Assembly: GCF_020253525.1 (NCBI RefSeq)
Contig: NZ_JADCBK010000065.1
Span: 1-60,531, forward strand
DNA: 60,531 nt
Direction: 5' to 3'
Source of the DNA: Aquidulcibacter sp.
Lineage (GTDB): Bacteria > Pseudomonadota > Alphaproteobacteria > Caulobacterales > Aquidulcibacteraceae
Shown here piece after piece: positions 8,554 through 18,024 of the stretch; position 1 is the stretch's first letter, and the number at the start of each line of letters is the position of its first letter. The notes below the pieces were generated by a model. The model ran no database searches, was not told the origin of the DNA, and was given only the letters and a program-made list of their open reading frames with translations. Made by a program: the position numbers and the translations under genes.

Positions 8554-9957
8554 TCAAGGGGTTTGCTGTTGATCGCGTTCAAACCGAAGTGACAGGGCTG
8601 CCTGCAAACGGTAAGTGTTTGCAGGTGATGGAACTTGCTGCGGTGGTGCGCACGCCAAGGTCCGGGCAATTTCAGCGTGCTTTGCAAGCGTCGCAACTGG
8701 TTCAACCACCGTTGAAAAAGGCAACCCACTTGCGGCGAATAGCCTTGACCTAGCATCAAATTGAAGCGCGAGAAGGAGCCTAGGCTCATTTGACTGACAG
8801 TCTATACTATAGGTGCTGATGCTTCTGCTGCTCCACAATCCAGAGGAAATCTTGTGTCGTGCCTCGCTCTTTTCCTCGCTGTCTATGATCATTGTTATGG
8901 TTGTCGAGCGGCCCTCCTTGCTGGCAGACGCCGCATAGATGATTGTATGGTTGGGTTCTGCGGCGGCAAGTCGCCAATTAGTCTCCTCTAAGGCTTTGAT
9001 CTGGATTGAATATTTGGCTTCACAATCACTAAGCCTAGGAAGCGAAATGGTCGTATTGCCTTCTATACTGGGGTTGAAATCCGCAGGACCTTTCGCCGAC
9101 AGGGCGAGCAAGAGTACAACTTGGCTATTCGTTTGGCTGGGGTCAGTGCCTGTATTCGGAGTGAGGTTCCAAGAGGGCTTCTTTGGGTCTGGACCGTACG
9201 ATTCCACTAAGCCAGTAAACGCTGCTCTTTGACATAATGTTAGTTCGGATTGAGACTGGAGTGATTTGCTTTCGTTCATGACGGTAGCAGCTTGCTTGTC
9301 ACTTTCCGCTCGCCCCCTCAGGATTGGCCCCTGAGTTGCAGAAGCTGTCCGCTCGCCTCCAGCCCTTTGGGGGGCTTTGGCTTGCAGTTCCACGAGTGCG
9401 GCCTTGGCGATTTCATTTTCGGGCATTAGCAGCAAGGCCTGATTCAAATACTCCATCGCTTGTACCTGATTAGGTGGCCCAAACATGCCCATTTTATGCA
9501 TAAGTCCCAAGTTCGCGCAGGCCATGGCGTTCTCCGACTGGCAAGCGCGCTCCATAAATGCTCTTCCAGCCTTTGCGTCTTCGGCAATACCAATGCCTTG
9601 CACCAGCATTAGGCCGATGCCTTGGCATGCATTCGCGTTGCCAAGTTCACAGCCGCGCTTAAACAAACCCGCACTTTGCTCAGGTGTAGCGAGTGAGGCT
9701 TGACCTTGAATGATCAATTCGCCCGCAAATGCGCAAGCTATTGCCGTCCCTTCTTGGCAGGCACGGTCCGCAGATAGAAAGGCTGCATCAACCACCCCTT
9801 GGCCAATCGCAACTTGTGCGCTAACCCAGTGGCTGTTTCCGCTTGTTGTTGTGCTGCCGACACTGCCCGTTTTGGGATCAGATGCTTGAGCTTTTACTTT
9901 AAGATTACACGTAAAAGCCAACAACAAGATCGTCATCGCAAACAAAGGTATGCGCAT
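8554..9957 (-). CDS. Exported Sel1-like repeat protein
   Basis: A protein of about 467 residues with an N-terminal signal (MRIPLFAMTILLLAFTC, then KVKAQA). About three Sel1/TPR-like repeats follow in the first 170 residues, seen as repeated Cys-Ala and G-L-M patterns such as ACAFAGEL, ACQGIGLMLVQG and ACANLGLMHKMG. The C-terminal 270 residues show no family I recognise. Sel1 repeats are protein-protein scaffolds, often in the envelope. The start is taken at the ATG 9957, immediately before the hydrophobic signal; in-frame TTG and GTG codons upstream are possible. Function unknown. Confidence 0.7.
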   Translation of the reverse strand: MRIPLFAMTILLLAFTCNLKVKAQASDPKTGSVGSTTTSGNSHWVSAQVAIGQGVVDAAFLSADRACQEGTAIACAFAGELIIQGQASLATPEQSAGLFKRGCELGNANACQGIGLMLVQGIGIAEDAKAGRAFMERACQSENAMACANLGLMHKMGMFGPPNQVQAMEYLNQALLLMPENEIAKAALVELQAKAPQRAGGERTASATQGPILRGRAESDKQAATVMNESKSLQSQSELTLCQRAAFTGLVESYGPDPKKPSWNLTPNTGTDPSQTNSQVVLLLALSAKGPADFNPSIEGNTTISLPRLSDCEAKYSIQIKALEETNWRLAAAEPNHTIIYAASASKEGRSTTITMIIDSEEKSEARHKISSGLWSSRSISTYSIDCQSNEPRLLLALQFDARSRLFAASGLPFSTVVEPVATLAKHAEIARTLACAPPQQVPSPANTYRLQAALSLRFERDQQQTP

Positions 9958-10373
9958 TGATTTATCTATACCTTTCCGCACTAACGGCCCCGACAAGAGC
10001 TTATACTAGTTGGCAGATTAATGGGAATACGAATGATTCATGAGCCCATTTATCGGCAAATATCTGTTTCTTCATGGCTGTAAAAATGAGTATTTTATAC
10101 TTGGTGATCACGGTTTGTGGCCATGACAATCAGTCATCATCAGCTCTAAATCTAGAAAGTGCACAATTTTTCAGCGGAATGGCCGCCTAAAGGCTTCCTT
10201 GATATGAGTTTGTTCTTAAATATCCATAATTTTAATCAATTATAAATCATGTATTTGATATTTAATCGCCGTATTGATAGTATTGGTAGGTTTTTTGTAA
10301 AATTTTATCGAATATAAAACCCAAGTTTTATTAAGTTCATGCGAGGCTGCCCTCATCTGATGGGGATAGTTTC
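9958..10373. other. Divergent intergenic region, AT-rich
   Basis: A 416-bp gap between the Sel1 gene (minus) and the BTLCP gene (plus). The right half (10200-10340) is strongly AT-rich and should hold promoters in both directions, but no single -35/-10 pair stands out. No ORF, RNA gene or repeat recognised. Confidence 0.5.
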
Positions 10374-11417
10374 GTGCAGTTACGCTCACTCCGCTTTTTT
10401 CTGTTAAGCCCTTTGGTTTGGCTGGCAGCCGCCTGTGCGACCGTTCCTCCCCAATCTCAGCAACAAGCGTCAAAAGCCTATAGCGCCTCTCTGCCGACCG
10501 GTGGCAGCGAAGCTAGCCCCGTTGAGCGCGGGGCTCCGGTAGAATCTATAGTTCTTCCAACGCGAGCTTTTCAGGGCCCCACGAGGCAGGTGGATAGCTC
10601 AAGCGGTTTCAGCGCTGCAGGTGGACAACGCGCAACTGTGCATGCGCTTGGCTTTGGTGCGCCTGAAACGGCCCCACAGGGGCTCTTGGACTTTTGTGCC
10701 CGGCAGCCTAGCGAGTGCGATCAGTCAAGCCCTGCTTGGAATCATCGCCAGCAAGCTCATGGCTTGATGCTTGCTAGTTGGGGGCCAGACCTATCTGATT
10801 TGCCGTTGGTTTCTCAGTCAAAGGTTAACCGTGTAGGGCCCATTCGGAGTTTTGCTGCAACCTCAGCCGACATTGAAGTGATCAACCGCGTTAACCGTCA
10901 AGTCAATCGGGCGATGGTTGGGGTTACCGATCAGGCGGCTTTCGGTCGAACCGAATTCTGGACAATGCCGCTTTCTGCGCCGGAAGTTCGCAGCATTCGA
11001 ACCAAGCCATTAGCTGACTGCGAAGATTTCGCGTTGGAGAAGCGGCGAGCCTTGATAGCCGCTGGCATTCCTCAGTCTTCAATTTACTTAGCAGTTGCCG
11101 TTTCGCCTCGAACTAACCTGCACGCGGTAGTTATTGTGGCTACAGACCGCGGTGATTTGGTATTGGATAATTTGAACGATTGGCTCTTAGGTTACCAGGA
11201 AACCGGCTACACGTGGGTTAAGCGGCAGTCGACGACGTCGCTGTTGGATTGGACGGATGCCCGTGTTGCAGTTCAGGCTGGTGTTCAATCGGCGCGCGTT
11301 TCCCAGCCGGATCGAACCTATAGTGAAGCTCAAGCAACCGTTACGAGTGCAGCGGATGACTGGTCCACGCCCCGCTGGCGCGACACGACTTCACAAACAG
11401 CCCGAGGCGGTCGGTAA
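10374..11417 (+). CDS. Transglutaminase-like cysteine peptidase (BTLCP, DUF920) lipoprotein
   Basis: A 347-residue envelope protein. The signal ends in a lipobox (LAAAC, Cys21), so it is probably an anchored lipoprotein. A long low-complexity linker precedes the peptidase-like domain (about 150-285). The Cys-His-Asp triad of bacterial transglutaminase-like cysteine peptidases is visible: Cys216 in DCEDFALEKR, His250 in NLHAVVIVAT and Asp265 in VLDNL. The best-known relative, LapG, cleaves adhesins to release biofilms; many alphaproteobacterial members are uncharacterised. The start is GTG at 10374, since the frame begins directly with the signal. No LapD or adhesin is adjacent, so a LapG role is only an analogy. 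Confidence 0.8.
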   Translation: MQLRSLRFFLLSPLVWLAAACATVPPQSQQQASKAYSASLPTGGSEASPVERGAPVESIVLPTRAFQGPTRQVDSSSGFSAAGGQRATVHALGFGAPETAPQGLLDFCARQPSECDQSSPAWNHRQQAHGLMLASWGPDLSDLPLVSQSKVNRVGPIRSFAATSADIEVINRVNRQVNRAMVGVTDQAAFGRTEFWTMPLSAPEVRSIRTKPLADCEDFALEKRRALIAAGIPQSSIYLAVAVSPRTNLHAVVIVATDRGDLVLDNLNDWLLGYQETGYTWVKRQSTTSLLDWTDARVAVQAGVQSARVSQPDRTYSEAQATVTSAADDWSTPRWRDTTSQTARGGR

Positions 11418-11587
11418 GATAATCTGCGCACCGTAAGTCCGATCGGCCATTTGGTTTTGATCTTGGCTTCACGGTTGCTGCTGTGGCTCGCAGCACCATT
11501 GCCTTCGCAAATGATCCCAAATTGTATAGAGTGTTTGCAACGACCGCGGATACAGATTCCAGTGGTTTAGAAGGTGCATTTGGGTAA

Positions 11588-12373
11588 ATGTCTTTTTGGA
11601 AATGGCTTCGACAAGATAAGGCGCGTACCCAATTTATGCCTGATGGCAAGATCGCCTATGCTATCGGTGACATACATGGCAGCGTTGGCCTCTTGCACGC
11701 GATGCTGGACATGATCATCGAGCGCCATTTGGCAGACGACACCGCAATCAAGCCCAACATTGTTTTCTTGGGCGATTACGTCGATAAAGGTGATGATCCA
11801 AAAGGGGTTGTAGATGCCTTGATTCAAAGATCAAAGGATCAACGCTTCACGTGGATTTTCCTTAAGGGCAATCATGAAGATGCGCTCTTGACGTTTTTGA
11901 AGTATCCCGAGTTCGGACCTCAGTGGCTGCAGTTTGGTGGTGCACCGACTTTGCTGTCCTACGGCGTAAACCCGCCTACGGCTCGCGCGGAGCCAGAAAC
12001 TTGGGTTGAGACGGCAGAGGCGTTTTTGGGCTCAATTCCGTCCGACCACATTGAATTTTATCAGAATTTAGGCCTCGCTTATCGCTTGGGTGGCTATTTC
12101 TTTGTTCATGCTGGCATTCGACCGGGCAAGCCGATCGAGTCGCAGAAGGATCAGGACCTGCTCTGGATTCGGAGCGAATTCTTAGAAGACCGGCGAGCGC
12201 TTCCGGTTGTCGTTGTTCATGGCCATTCACCGGATATGGAGCCTTATTCAGACCACCGCCGAATTGGCGTTGATACAGGTGCGTATGCAACTGGGCGTCT
12301 GACGGCAGTGCGGCTGGAAGGAGAGCGGGTTGACTGGCTGCATGTTACGCGGGCGGACATCAAGGCTGAATGA
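11588..12373 (+). CDS. Calcineurin-like metallophosphoesterase (Ser/Thr protein phosphatase PP1/2A-like)
   Basis: A 261-residue soluble phosphatase. The metal-binding motifs appear in order: GDIHG (27-31), GDYVDKG (62-68), GNHED (94-98), then FVHAG and VVHGH in the second half. This is the PPP-type arrangement of bacterial protein phosphatases and diadenosine-polyphosphate hydrolases. A start-proximal ATG at 11588 has a weak GGGT ribosome site. Proteins of this group often sit beside capsule and exopolysaccharide genes in alphaproteobacteria. Dephosphorylation of the BY-kinase encoded further along is a speculation. The 170 bp upstream hold nothing else I recognise. Confidence 0.85.
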   Translation: MSFWKWLRQDKARTQFMPDGKIAYAIGDIHGSVGLLHAMLDMIIERHLADDTAIKPNIVFLGDYVDKGDDPKGVVDALIQRSKDQRFTWIFLKGNHEDALLTFLKYPEFGPQWLQFGGAPTLLSYGVNPPTARAEPETWVETAEAFLGSIPSDHIEFYQNLGLAYRLGGYFFVHAGIRPGKPIESQKDQDLLWIRSEFLEDRRALPVVVVHGHSPDMEPYSDHRRIGVDTGAYATGRLTAVRLEGERVDWLHVTRADIKAE

Positions 12374-12493
12374 AACCAAGTTAGAACTCTAAAGGCCAAA
12401 ACTAATCGGAACAGCCGCGATTAGCTGATTAATAGGATTTTACTGAGATAGGTTCGAGCCTCACGGGCTAGTTGGGAAAAAGGGGCAATCAAA

Positions 12494-13468
12494 GTGCGCG
12501 TATTAGTTGTCGGAGGAGCGGGCTATATTGGAAGTCATGCCTGTAAGGCCCTTCACAAAGCTGGCCATCAGCCTATCGTTGTCGACAGTCTCGTTTATGG
12601 CCACAAACAGGCGGTCAAATGGGGGCCGCTAGAAGTCGGCGACATTAGCGACGGGAATTGGTTGGACAGCGTGTTCGCGCGTTACAATCCCGAGGTTGTC
12701 ATGCATTTTGCTGCTTTCGCGTATGTCGGCGAATCCGTAACTGATCCGGCGAAGTACTATCATAACAACGTTAGTGGCACACAATCACTGCTGGACGCGA
12801 TGCGGCGCAATCACGTCTGGACCCTGATTTTCTCGTCCACTTGCGCCACCTATGGCGAAGTGACTAAGCTGCCGATTGAAGAAGACACACCCCAAGTACC
12901 CATCAATCCCTATGGCTATACGAAATTGATCGTAGAGCGCATGATGGCTGACTACCAACGAGCCTATGGCTTGGCTTGGGTTGCTCTTCGGTACTTTAAT
13001 GCTGCTGGTGCTGACCCAGAAGGTGAAATTGGCGAAAGTCATGACCCAGAGACACATGCCATTCCCTTGGCAATTGCCGCGGCTTTGCGAAGCGGCGACG
13101 GATTTAAGGTCTTTGGATCAGATTATGAAACACCCGACGGGTCGGCTCTTCGCGATTACATCCATGTGTCCGACCTCGCGGATGCGCATGTGAAGGCAAT
13201 GGACTATCTATTGGGTGGTGGTGCCCCGACGGCTTTCAACTTAGGCACAGGCACGCCAACATCGGTTTTTGAAATCATCAATGCTGTCAGCCGGGTAACG
13301 GGCTCGAATCTCCCACATGATCTTGTCCCGCGTCGCGCCGGGGACCCCCCAGCACTCTATGCAGCCGCCAACAAAGCAAAAGCCTTATTGGGCTGGGAGC
13401 CGACGCGATCTGACATTGATACCATCGTGAGAACGGCAGTTAATTGGCATCGCCAGCCCGCCTATTAA
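12494..13468 (+). CDS. galE: UDP-glucose 4-epimerase
   Basis: A 324-residue short-chain dehydrogenase-type epimerase that interconverts UDP-glucose and UDP-galactose (or the GlcNAc pair) for surface polysaccharide synthesis. It shows the NAD-binding GGAGYIG (7-13), the catalytic Ser115 in FSSTCATYG, the Tyr140-x3-Lys144 pair (YGYTK) and the GalE blocks ALRYFNAAGADPEGEIGE and RDYIHVSDLA. The start is GTG at 12494, preceded by AGGGG. The 3' end overlaps the convergent polymerase-like gene by 29 bp. Confidence 0.93.
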   Translation: MRVLVVGGAGYIGSHACKALHKAGHQPIVVDSLVYGHKQAVKWGPLEVGDISDGNWLDSVFARYNPEVVMHFAAFAYVGESVTDPAKYYHNNVSGTQSLLDAMRRNHVWTLIFSSTCATYGEVTKLPIEEDTPQVPINPYGYTKLIVERMMADYQRAYGLAWVALRYFNAAGADPEGEIGESHDPETHAIPLAIAAALRSGDGFKVFGSDYETPDGSALRDYIHVSDLADAHVKAMDYLLGGGAPTAFNLGTGTPTSVFEIINAVSRVTGSNLPHDLVPRRAGDPPALYAAANKAKALLGWEPTRSDIDTIVRTAVNWHRQPAY

Positions 13469-14930
13469 GGGCCAGAGAGCTATAACTGTATTCTTTGGGG
13501 GTGTAGTTGGAATTTCGACGACGCGGTTGGCGTGAGAAACCTGCAGCTGCAACCAAGGCGGTCCACTGAAGAAGGCCAATACCACTCATTGTGAACACAG
13601 TGGCTTCCCCAATTGCGCACAAGATAAACAAGATCGCCATTGATCTCCCAATTGAGCCCGTCGCTGCAACCCGCGACAAGACCCAGAAGAACAAACCAAG
13701 CCAGAACGGTGCTCCGAGTATCCCGTTCTCTTCCACAATGGCGACGAAGCTATTGCCCTTGTCAGACAAAATGATGAATTTACCTTCAGTCTTCAGAATG
13801 TGGAGGTTCTCGGCGGCAACAGCGGGATCGATTAAACGTGGGTCCGACGGAACCGCGAAACCAATTCCAGTTGCCAGATTGTCTTGGATATTGGCAAAAC
13901 TTCGAGCTAAGGGACCGCTTCTTGAACTGGCGTAGCCCTCTAAGCTAAACACCTGCTTTTCCGCGCCTGGCTCAACTTGAACCACTGAAGTGCTGCTAGC
14001 AAACCAAAGTGAAGTCACCACGGCGGTAACAAAAACTATGGCGAGCATATGTTTCTTGAGTTGAAAGAGCACACTCCGGCGAGGCGGACTGTGAAGCGGC
14101 TTCAGGATAGGCAGTTTGTGCGCGCCACGTCGCAACAACTCAAACAGGGCAACAACAAGGATTGCAGCTAAACCCGTTCGACTCCATGCAGCCCATATCA
14201 AGGCAGCAGCCCCAAAGGCCCCTCCGATCCGCAGCCAAAGCGGCAAACGTCTCAAATTCAGCATCAGAAGCGCCATAGGGGCCATGCAAAGCCCAAGAAT
14301 CTGTGGCTGCCAAACCACTCCATTGAGGTCTAAGCGATTGTAGTCAAAACCATTGCCTTGGAAAAATACAAAGGCGGATCCGATGGCCAGAGCCAATAAA
14401 GTACCGGCTACAGCATATGCACCTTCATAGGCATGGGTCGAGGGGCGGAACAAATTGTCGAGCCAAGCCAAGAGAATGAAAAGAGGAACCAAAAACTGGG
14501 CCAGGCCGAGCATGCTTGTCTGGGGGTCAGTTGTCGTGGACACCGTTAAAACAACTGCTAATGCGCATCCGCCAAACGCCAGCAATGTACTGCCGTTAAT
14601 TCTCCATTGACCTAACGTTAGAAGGTAACATACTTGAAGGAAGGCAGTTCCAATCAAAGATTGTTCTATGAAGGGGGCCTCGGCTTGCAGTCCGAAAAGC
14701 GACAAACTTCCTTGCGGAAGGATTGCAGCCATACTAAGCAAAGCGAGTATAGAAGTCGCGGGCCGCATCATCGTGATGCAAAACATCGCAGCCAAAGCGC
14801 AACTCAGCCAAGGGTTGACCATAATAGCAGTGCCACTAATCAACCCGATCAAAGTCGATCGCCAAAACACACTTGGGCGCGTTCTGGCTTTCCAGTTTAC
14901 TGTGGCGGTCAAATGGGGAAGTGCGTTCAT
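13440..14930 (-). CDS. O-antigen ligase / Wzy-like polytopic membrane protein
   Basis: A 496-residue protein with about ten hydrophobic helices and a large loop at roughly 300-400, the architecture of the Wzy_C/O-antigen-ligase superfamily. These inner-membrane proteins polymerise lipid-linked sugar repeat units or ligate glycans to an acceptor on the periplasmic side. Sequence motifs are weak in this family, so the call rests on topology, the loop (PLARSFANIQDNLATGIGF) and the polysaccharide context. It follows the SleB-type gene by 19 bp on the same strand and is probably cotranscribed. Polymerase versus ligase cannot be decided. Confidence 0.65.
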   Translation of the reverse strand: MNALPHLTATVNWKARTRPSVFWRSTLIGLISGTAIMVNPWLSCALAAMFCITMMRPATSILALLSMAAILPQGSLSLFGLQAEAPFIEQSLIGTAFLQVCYLLTLGQWRINGSTLLAFGGCALAVVLTVSTTTDPQTSMLGLAQFLVPLFILLAWLDNLFRPSTHAYEGAYAVAGTLLALAIGSAFVFFQGNGFDYNRLDLNGVVWQPQILGLCMAPMALLMLNLRRLPLWLRIGGAFGAAALIWAAWSRTGLAAILVVALFELLRRGAHKLPILKPLHSPPRRSVLFQLKKHMLAIVFVTAVVTSLWFASSTSVVQVEPGAEKQVFSLEGYASSRSGPLARSFANIQDNLATGIGFAVPSDPRLIDPAVAAENLHILKTEGKFIILSDKGNSFVAIVEENGILGAPFWLGLFFWVLSRVAATGSIGRSMAILFILCAIGEATVFTMSGIGLLQWTALVAAAGFSRQPRRRNSNYTPKEYSYSSLALNRRAGDAN

Positions 14931-14949
14931 ACGCTTTGCTCATTACCCA

Positions 14950-16236
14950 CTATAGGCCGTCTAGCGCCCGACTCTTGGGTGCCTCACGCCGTGTTTGTGG
15001 CAGGGGAGCCGTAGCGGGGGATGTCTGAGCGCTTTGCGGCAGAGGTGACGGGTTGGTCGCAATTTTTGGCTTGGGGATCAAAGTGGCAATGTCTGGATCA
15101 GGCATAAGGCCATCCTTGCCCGGCTCTGGCAGTGTAAAAGGGGTTGCCGCTTCTAGGGAATCCCCGCCGTCGACAGAGGCTTGTTGTGATGCAAGCGACT
15201 CGGCACGAGCCAATGCTCGTGCTGTGGGACTGAACTGATTGGGGTCTTGAGTCTGAGAAGCAAAATTTCCTGCGCTTGTGCCTCTTAACCCACTTACATC
15301 ATCTGGTTTTTGTGAGAGCGCCGCCGCTGCTGCTGCAGATAGGATCTCGCCTTCCGCTGCACCGAGCTCAGGCGCAGTTGCCGCCGCTTTAGCTGGCCAA
15401 GCTTCTTTTCCTGCATAGGTGTTGGTAAAGGCGATCGGCGTGCCGCCCTTCCCTTTCCAAGTGTAGAAGATATGCGTCCCGATTTTGGTCAATTTTTTTA
15501 GTGTCGGGGCCCATTTAGGCGCAACCCAGTCGGTATGATAGTGGGTTGCAAGACCAACATCGGCTTGAACATACCCTGTGAGAGCAGCATACGCGACGCT
15601 TTGGGACGCGCGCCAGCGCCGCCCGGAAGGCGGCTTACGAAGTGCGCCATCGCAGGTGAATGTGAATTGGCATCCCGTTTTGCGCTCAGACCCTTGGAAA
15701 ACTACACCGCAAATAGAATGGGGCCAGGCTGGGTGTCGCATGCGGTTAATCACGACCTGTGCAACAGCGTGTTGGCCGTTAAGGCTTTCTGATCCGGCTT
15801 CATAATAAACGGCTAAGCTCATACAATGAAGCGCACGGGCTCGGTCAATCGGCGTGCTGGCTGGCAGAATGAACGGGCGTGCCGCTGGACCTACTTCGGG
15901 CGCGAATGGCAGGGACTCGTTGAATTTGCGTGCTTCTTCTTTTGAGATGTTGGCATAGACAGAGGGGTTGTTCACCGTTTCTTCAACGTTGAATTCGGCC
16001 AAATTCCAATCTGGCCTATCGGTCCCAAATGCTAATTCTAAAGGGTCGTCCGGAATTGGAGGCGCAGCCGGAAGTTCTGGCAGTTTATCAATGCCATGTG
16101 GTAACTTTGGCTCAGGATTGTAGCTGGTCCAAATTAACACACCCAATGAACCGAGCACGAGGCTTGCTAGGCTCGCCAAGGCGATCAAGGCTGGCGTGCG
16201 GTTTGGGCGTGGCCTGAAGCCTCCTGGAAAATTCAT
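14950..16236 (-). CDS. Cell wall hydrolase, SleB/Hydrolase_2 family, membrane-anchored
   Basis: A 428-residue protein with one N-terminal transmembrane anchor (about 15-40), then a periplasmic domain. The SleB-type block (about 130-260) contains ALHCMSLAVYYEAGSE, AQVVINRMRHPAWP, SICGVVFQG, CQFTFTCDG and ATHYHTDWV. The Glu in YYEAGSE is the likely catalytic acid of this lytic-transglycosylase-like family, which acts on peptidoglycan. The last 130 residues are Pro/Ala/Ser-rich and low in complexity. The start at 16236 is the first ATG of the frame. Probably cotranscribed with the following polymerase-like gene. Confidence 0.82.
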   Translation of the reverse strand: MNFPGGFRPRPNRTPALIALASLASLVLGSLGVLIWTSYNPEPKLPHGIDKLPELPAAPPIPDDPLELAFGTDRPDWNLAEFNVEETVNNPSVYANISKEEARKFNESLPFAPEVGPAARPFILPASTPIDRARALHCMSLAVYYEAGSESLNGQHAVAQVVINRMRHPAWPHSICGVVFQGSERKTGCQFTFTCDGALRKPPSGRRWRASQSVAYAALTGYVQADVGLATHYHTDWVAPKWAPTLKKLTKIGTHIFYTWKGKGGTPIAFTNTYAGKEAWPAKAAATAPELGAAEGEILSAAAAAALSQKPDDVSGLRGTSAGNFASQTQDPNQFSPTARALARAESLASQQASVDGGDSLEAATPFTLPEPGKDGLMPDPDIATLIPKPKIATNPSPLPQSAQTSPATAPLPQTRREAPKSRALDGL

Positions 16237-16554
16237 CGATGTTACACCCGATTACCGAAGTTTGGACACCTGCTGGGTCCAGAAATGAGAAGTCCTACGA
16301 AAGATAAGCAATTTCGATGCCGCCAATGAATAAGACTGTTATGATTGCACCAGACCACGCATCGGGGGTTGATACCAATCTTATACCTTATTGAGGCCTA
16401 GATGAACCCTGCCTTAACCTGACATTGCTGCGGGCATGCTTTGAGTTCCACATCTCTGGCCTTGCTAGTTAAACGCCAATAAGGCAAATGCGGCCAATGT
16501 GAAAAGATCACAACTGATCGGGCATAGGATAGATGCCAGCTGGAGACTTGGATA
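16237..16554. other. Divergent intergenic region
   Basis: A 318-bp gap between the SleB gene (minus) and a polymerase-like gene (plus). It must contain the promoters for both. I see no convincing ORF, RNA gene or long repeat, and no promoter I can place with confidence. Confidence 0.45.
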
Positions 16555-18024
16555 GTGAAAACTGGATCATCCAAACGACTTCAGGAGACCAGTAATGACC
16601 TTCGAAGCAGTACGATAGCCATGCCTCGCAGACCTTCGGAATTTGAGCAGCTTTGGCAGGAAGTCATCCGTCCGTGGCTATGGCCAAGTTTGGTGGTCGG
16701 CCTACTCTTCGCATCAATTTACAGGCAAGGCGCAGAATCGCCGCTTGATACGATGTTGTTATCAACTGCTGCATCAACTGCATTGGTCCTTGCCTTGTTA
16801 GATCGAAGCAATTTGGACGCTTTAGCAAAGCTGCGAGACTGGAAATGGGCAGGCATAGGCCTTTTGGCAGTTTGGATGATTATGATCATTCAATTGCTTC
16901 CAATCCCTTTCCTATCGGGAAATTTGGAGCTCTGGGGACGCAGGGATTCGGTTACAGTAGATCCTGATCTTACCTTCCGTGCGATCGTAGCAATGGGGTC
17001 TGCGGCAGCGTTTTTTGTGTTTGGTGCGCTTTTTGCCGCTGACCGCCAGCGGCGAGAAATTGTGTTGCTGCTCGTAGCGATCATGTTGCCATTTCTGTTT
17101 TTCCAGGCCTTTGATGGGTATCTTTCGCGGGTGGCTCTTTTTGACTTACCGGATCAGCGAGCCTCGATAAGGATGGAAGGCACGTTTTTGAATGCCAATA
17201 CTTTCGCAATCATGATGGTGATGTTCTTTGCCTGCAGCGTTGGTGTCTTCTTGTCGGAAAGCCGAACTTACAAAGGCAAGGAGAGGGTTTGGGTCCGAAT
17301 TCTGGCGCTGCTAATCGCAGTTGGTGCTGGCTATTGCATCTATCTCACCATGTCCCGCGCGGCGTGGCTTCTGTCCTTTGGAATTTTGTTTGGCTTAGCT
17401 TGGCTTTTGCGTCCGGCCTCTCGCGTTCAAACCAGTCTGTTCGGGTTTGCTGCCTTGCTTGTTTTGCTAATCATTTGGAACTCTGCTGAGCAATTGGGTC
17501 TATCAATTAGACCTTTGGACTTAACACAGGGGTTCGACGGTAGGTTTAGTGATTGGCAGCCGGGTCTCGACCTAACAGGTACGCGCCCAGTTTTGGGGTG
17601 GGGTGCGGGTACATTTGCGCGCGCCATGGAGCCATTCCGCGATACACCAATTGAAGCTTCATCGCTGATTGTGATCACGCCACAGAACTCAATTCTTTTA
17701 ATCACATCCGAAACGGGTGTGCTTGGTTTGGTGGCGTGGACAATTTTGATTGGCGGCATTTGCATATTCGCCGCAAATGGATTGCGAAATCGTTCTGCCG
17801 CGCCTACTTTGGCAGCAGCTTTACTTCTTGGGGCAATGGCTGCCGCTGTTCAAAGTCTCTTCGACTTCCCTATGTCGATACCTGCCATTGCAGCTTTGTG
17901 GTCGTTCATACTCGGGTATTGCGGTGGGCTCGGTGGGAAGACTCCCCGAAAACAACGAACGCGTGTTGTTGGCAATTCAGGGGGCAAAGCCCGCAGCCTC
18001 AACCCCCGGCACACTTCTGTTTAG
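16555..18024 (+). CDS. O-antigen ligase / polymerase-like membrane protein
   Basis: A 489-residue polytopic protein with about ten to twelve hydrophobic segments. A conserved-looking periplasmic loop, LTGTRPVLGWGAGTFARAM, resembles the GxGxGxF region of Wzy_C/RfaL family proteins. Predicted to join or transfer lipid-linked glycan repeats at the periplasmic face. The GTG start at 16555 has GGAG nine bases upstream; an ATG at 16621 lacks a clear site. Its end overlaps the convergent gene by 26 bp. It is one of three such proteins in the window, implying more than one glycan or separate polymerase and ligase roles. Confidence 0.7.
   Translation: MKTGSSKRLQETSNDLRSSTIAMPRRPSEFEQLWQEVIRPWLWPSLVVGLLFASIYRQGAESPLDTMLLSTAASTALVLALLDRSNLDALAKLRDWKWAGIGLLAVWMIMIIQLLPIPFLSGNLELWGRRDSVTVDPDLTFRAIVAMGSAAAFFVFGALFAADRQRREIVLLLVAIMLPFLFFQAFDGYLSRVALFDLPDQRASIRMEGTFLNANTFAIMMVMFFACSVGVFLSESRTYKGKERVWVRILALLIAVGAGYCIYLTMSRAAWLLSFGILFGLAWLLRPASRVQTSLFGFAALLVLLIIWNSAEQLGLSIRPLDLTQGFDGRFSDWQPGLDLTGTRPVLGWGAGTFARAMEPFRDTPIEASSLIVITPQNSILLITSETGVLGLVAWTILIGGICIFAANGLRNRSAAPTLAAALLLGAMAAAVQSLFDFPMSIPAIAALWSFILGYCGGLGGKTPRKQRTRVVGNSGGKARSLNPRHTSV

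Noticed and set aside
12374-12493. Possible tRNA, from GGTTCGAGCCTC resembling a T-loop
   Set aside because: No acceptor stem, anticodon arm or CCA can be drawn around it; only a short local dyad.
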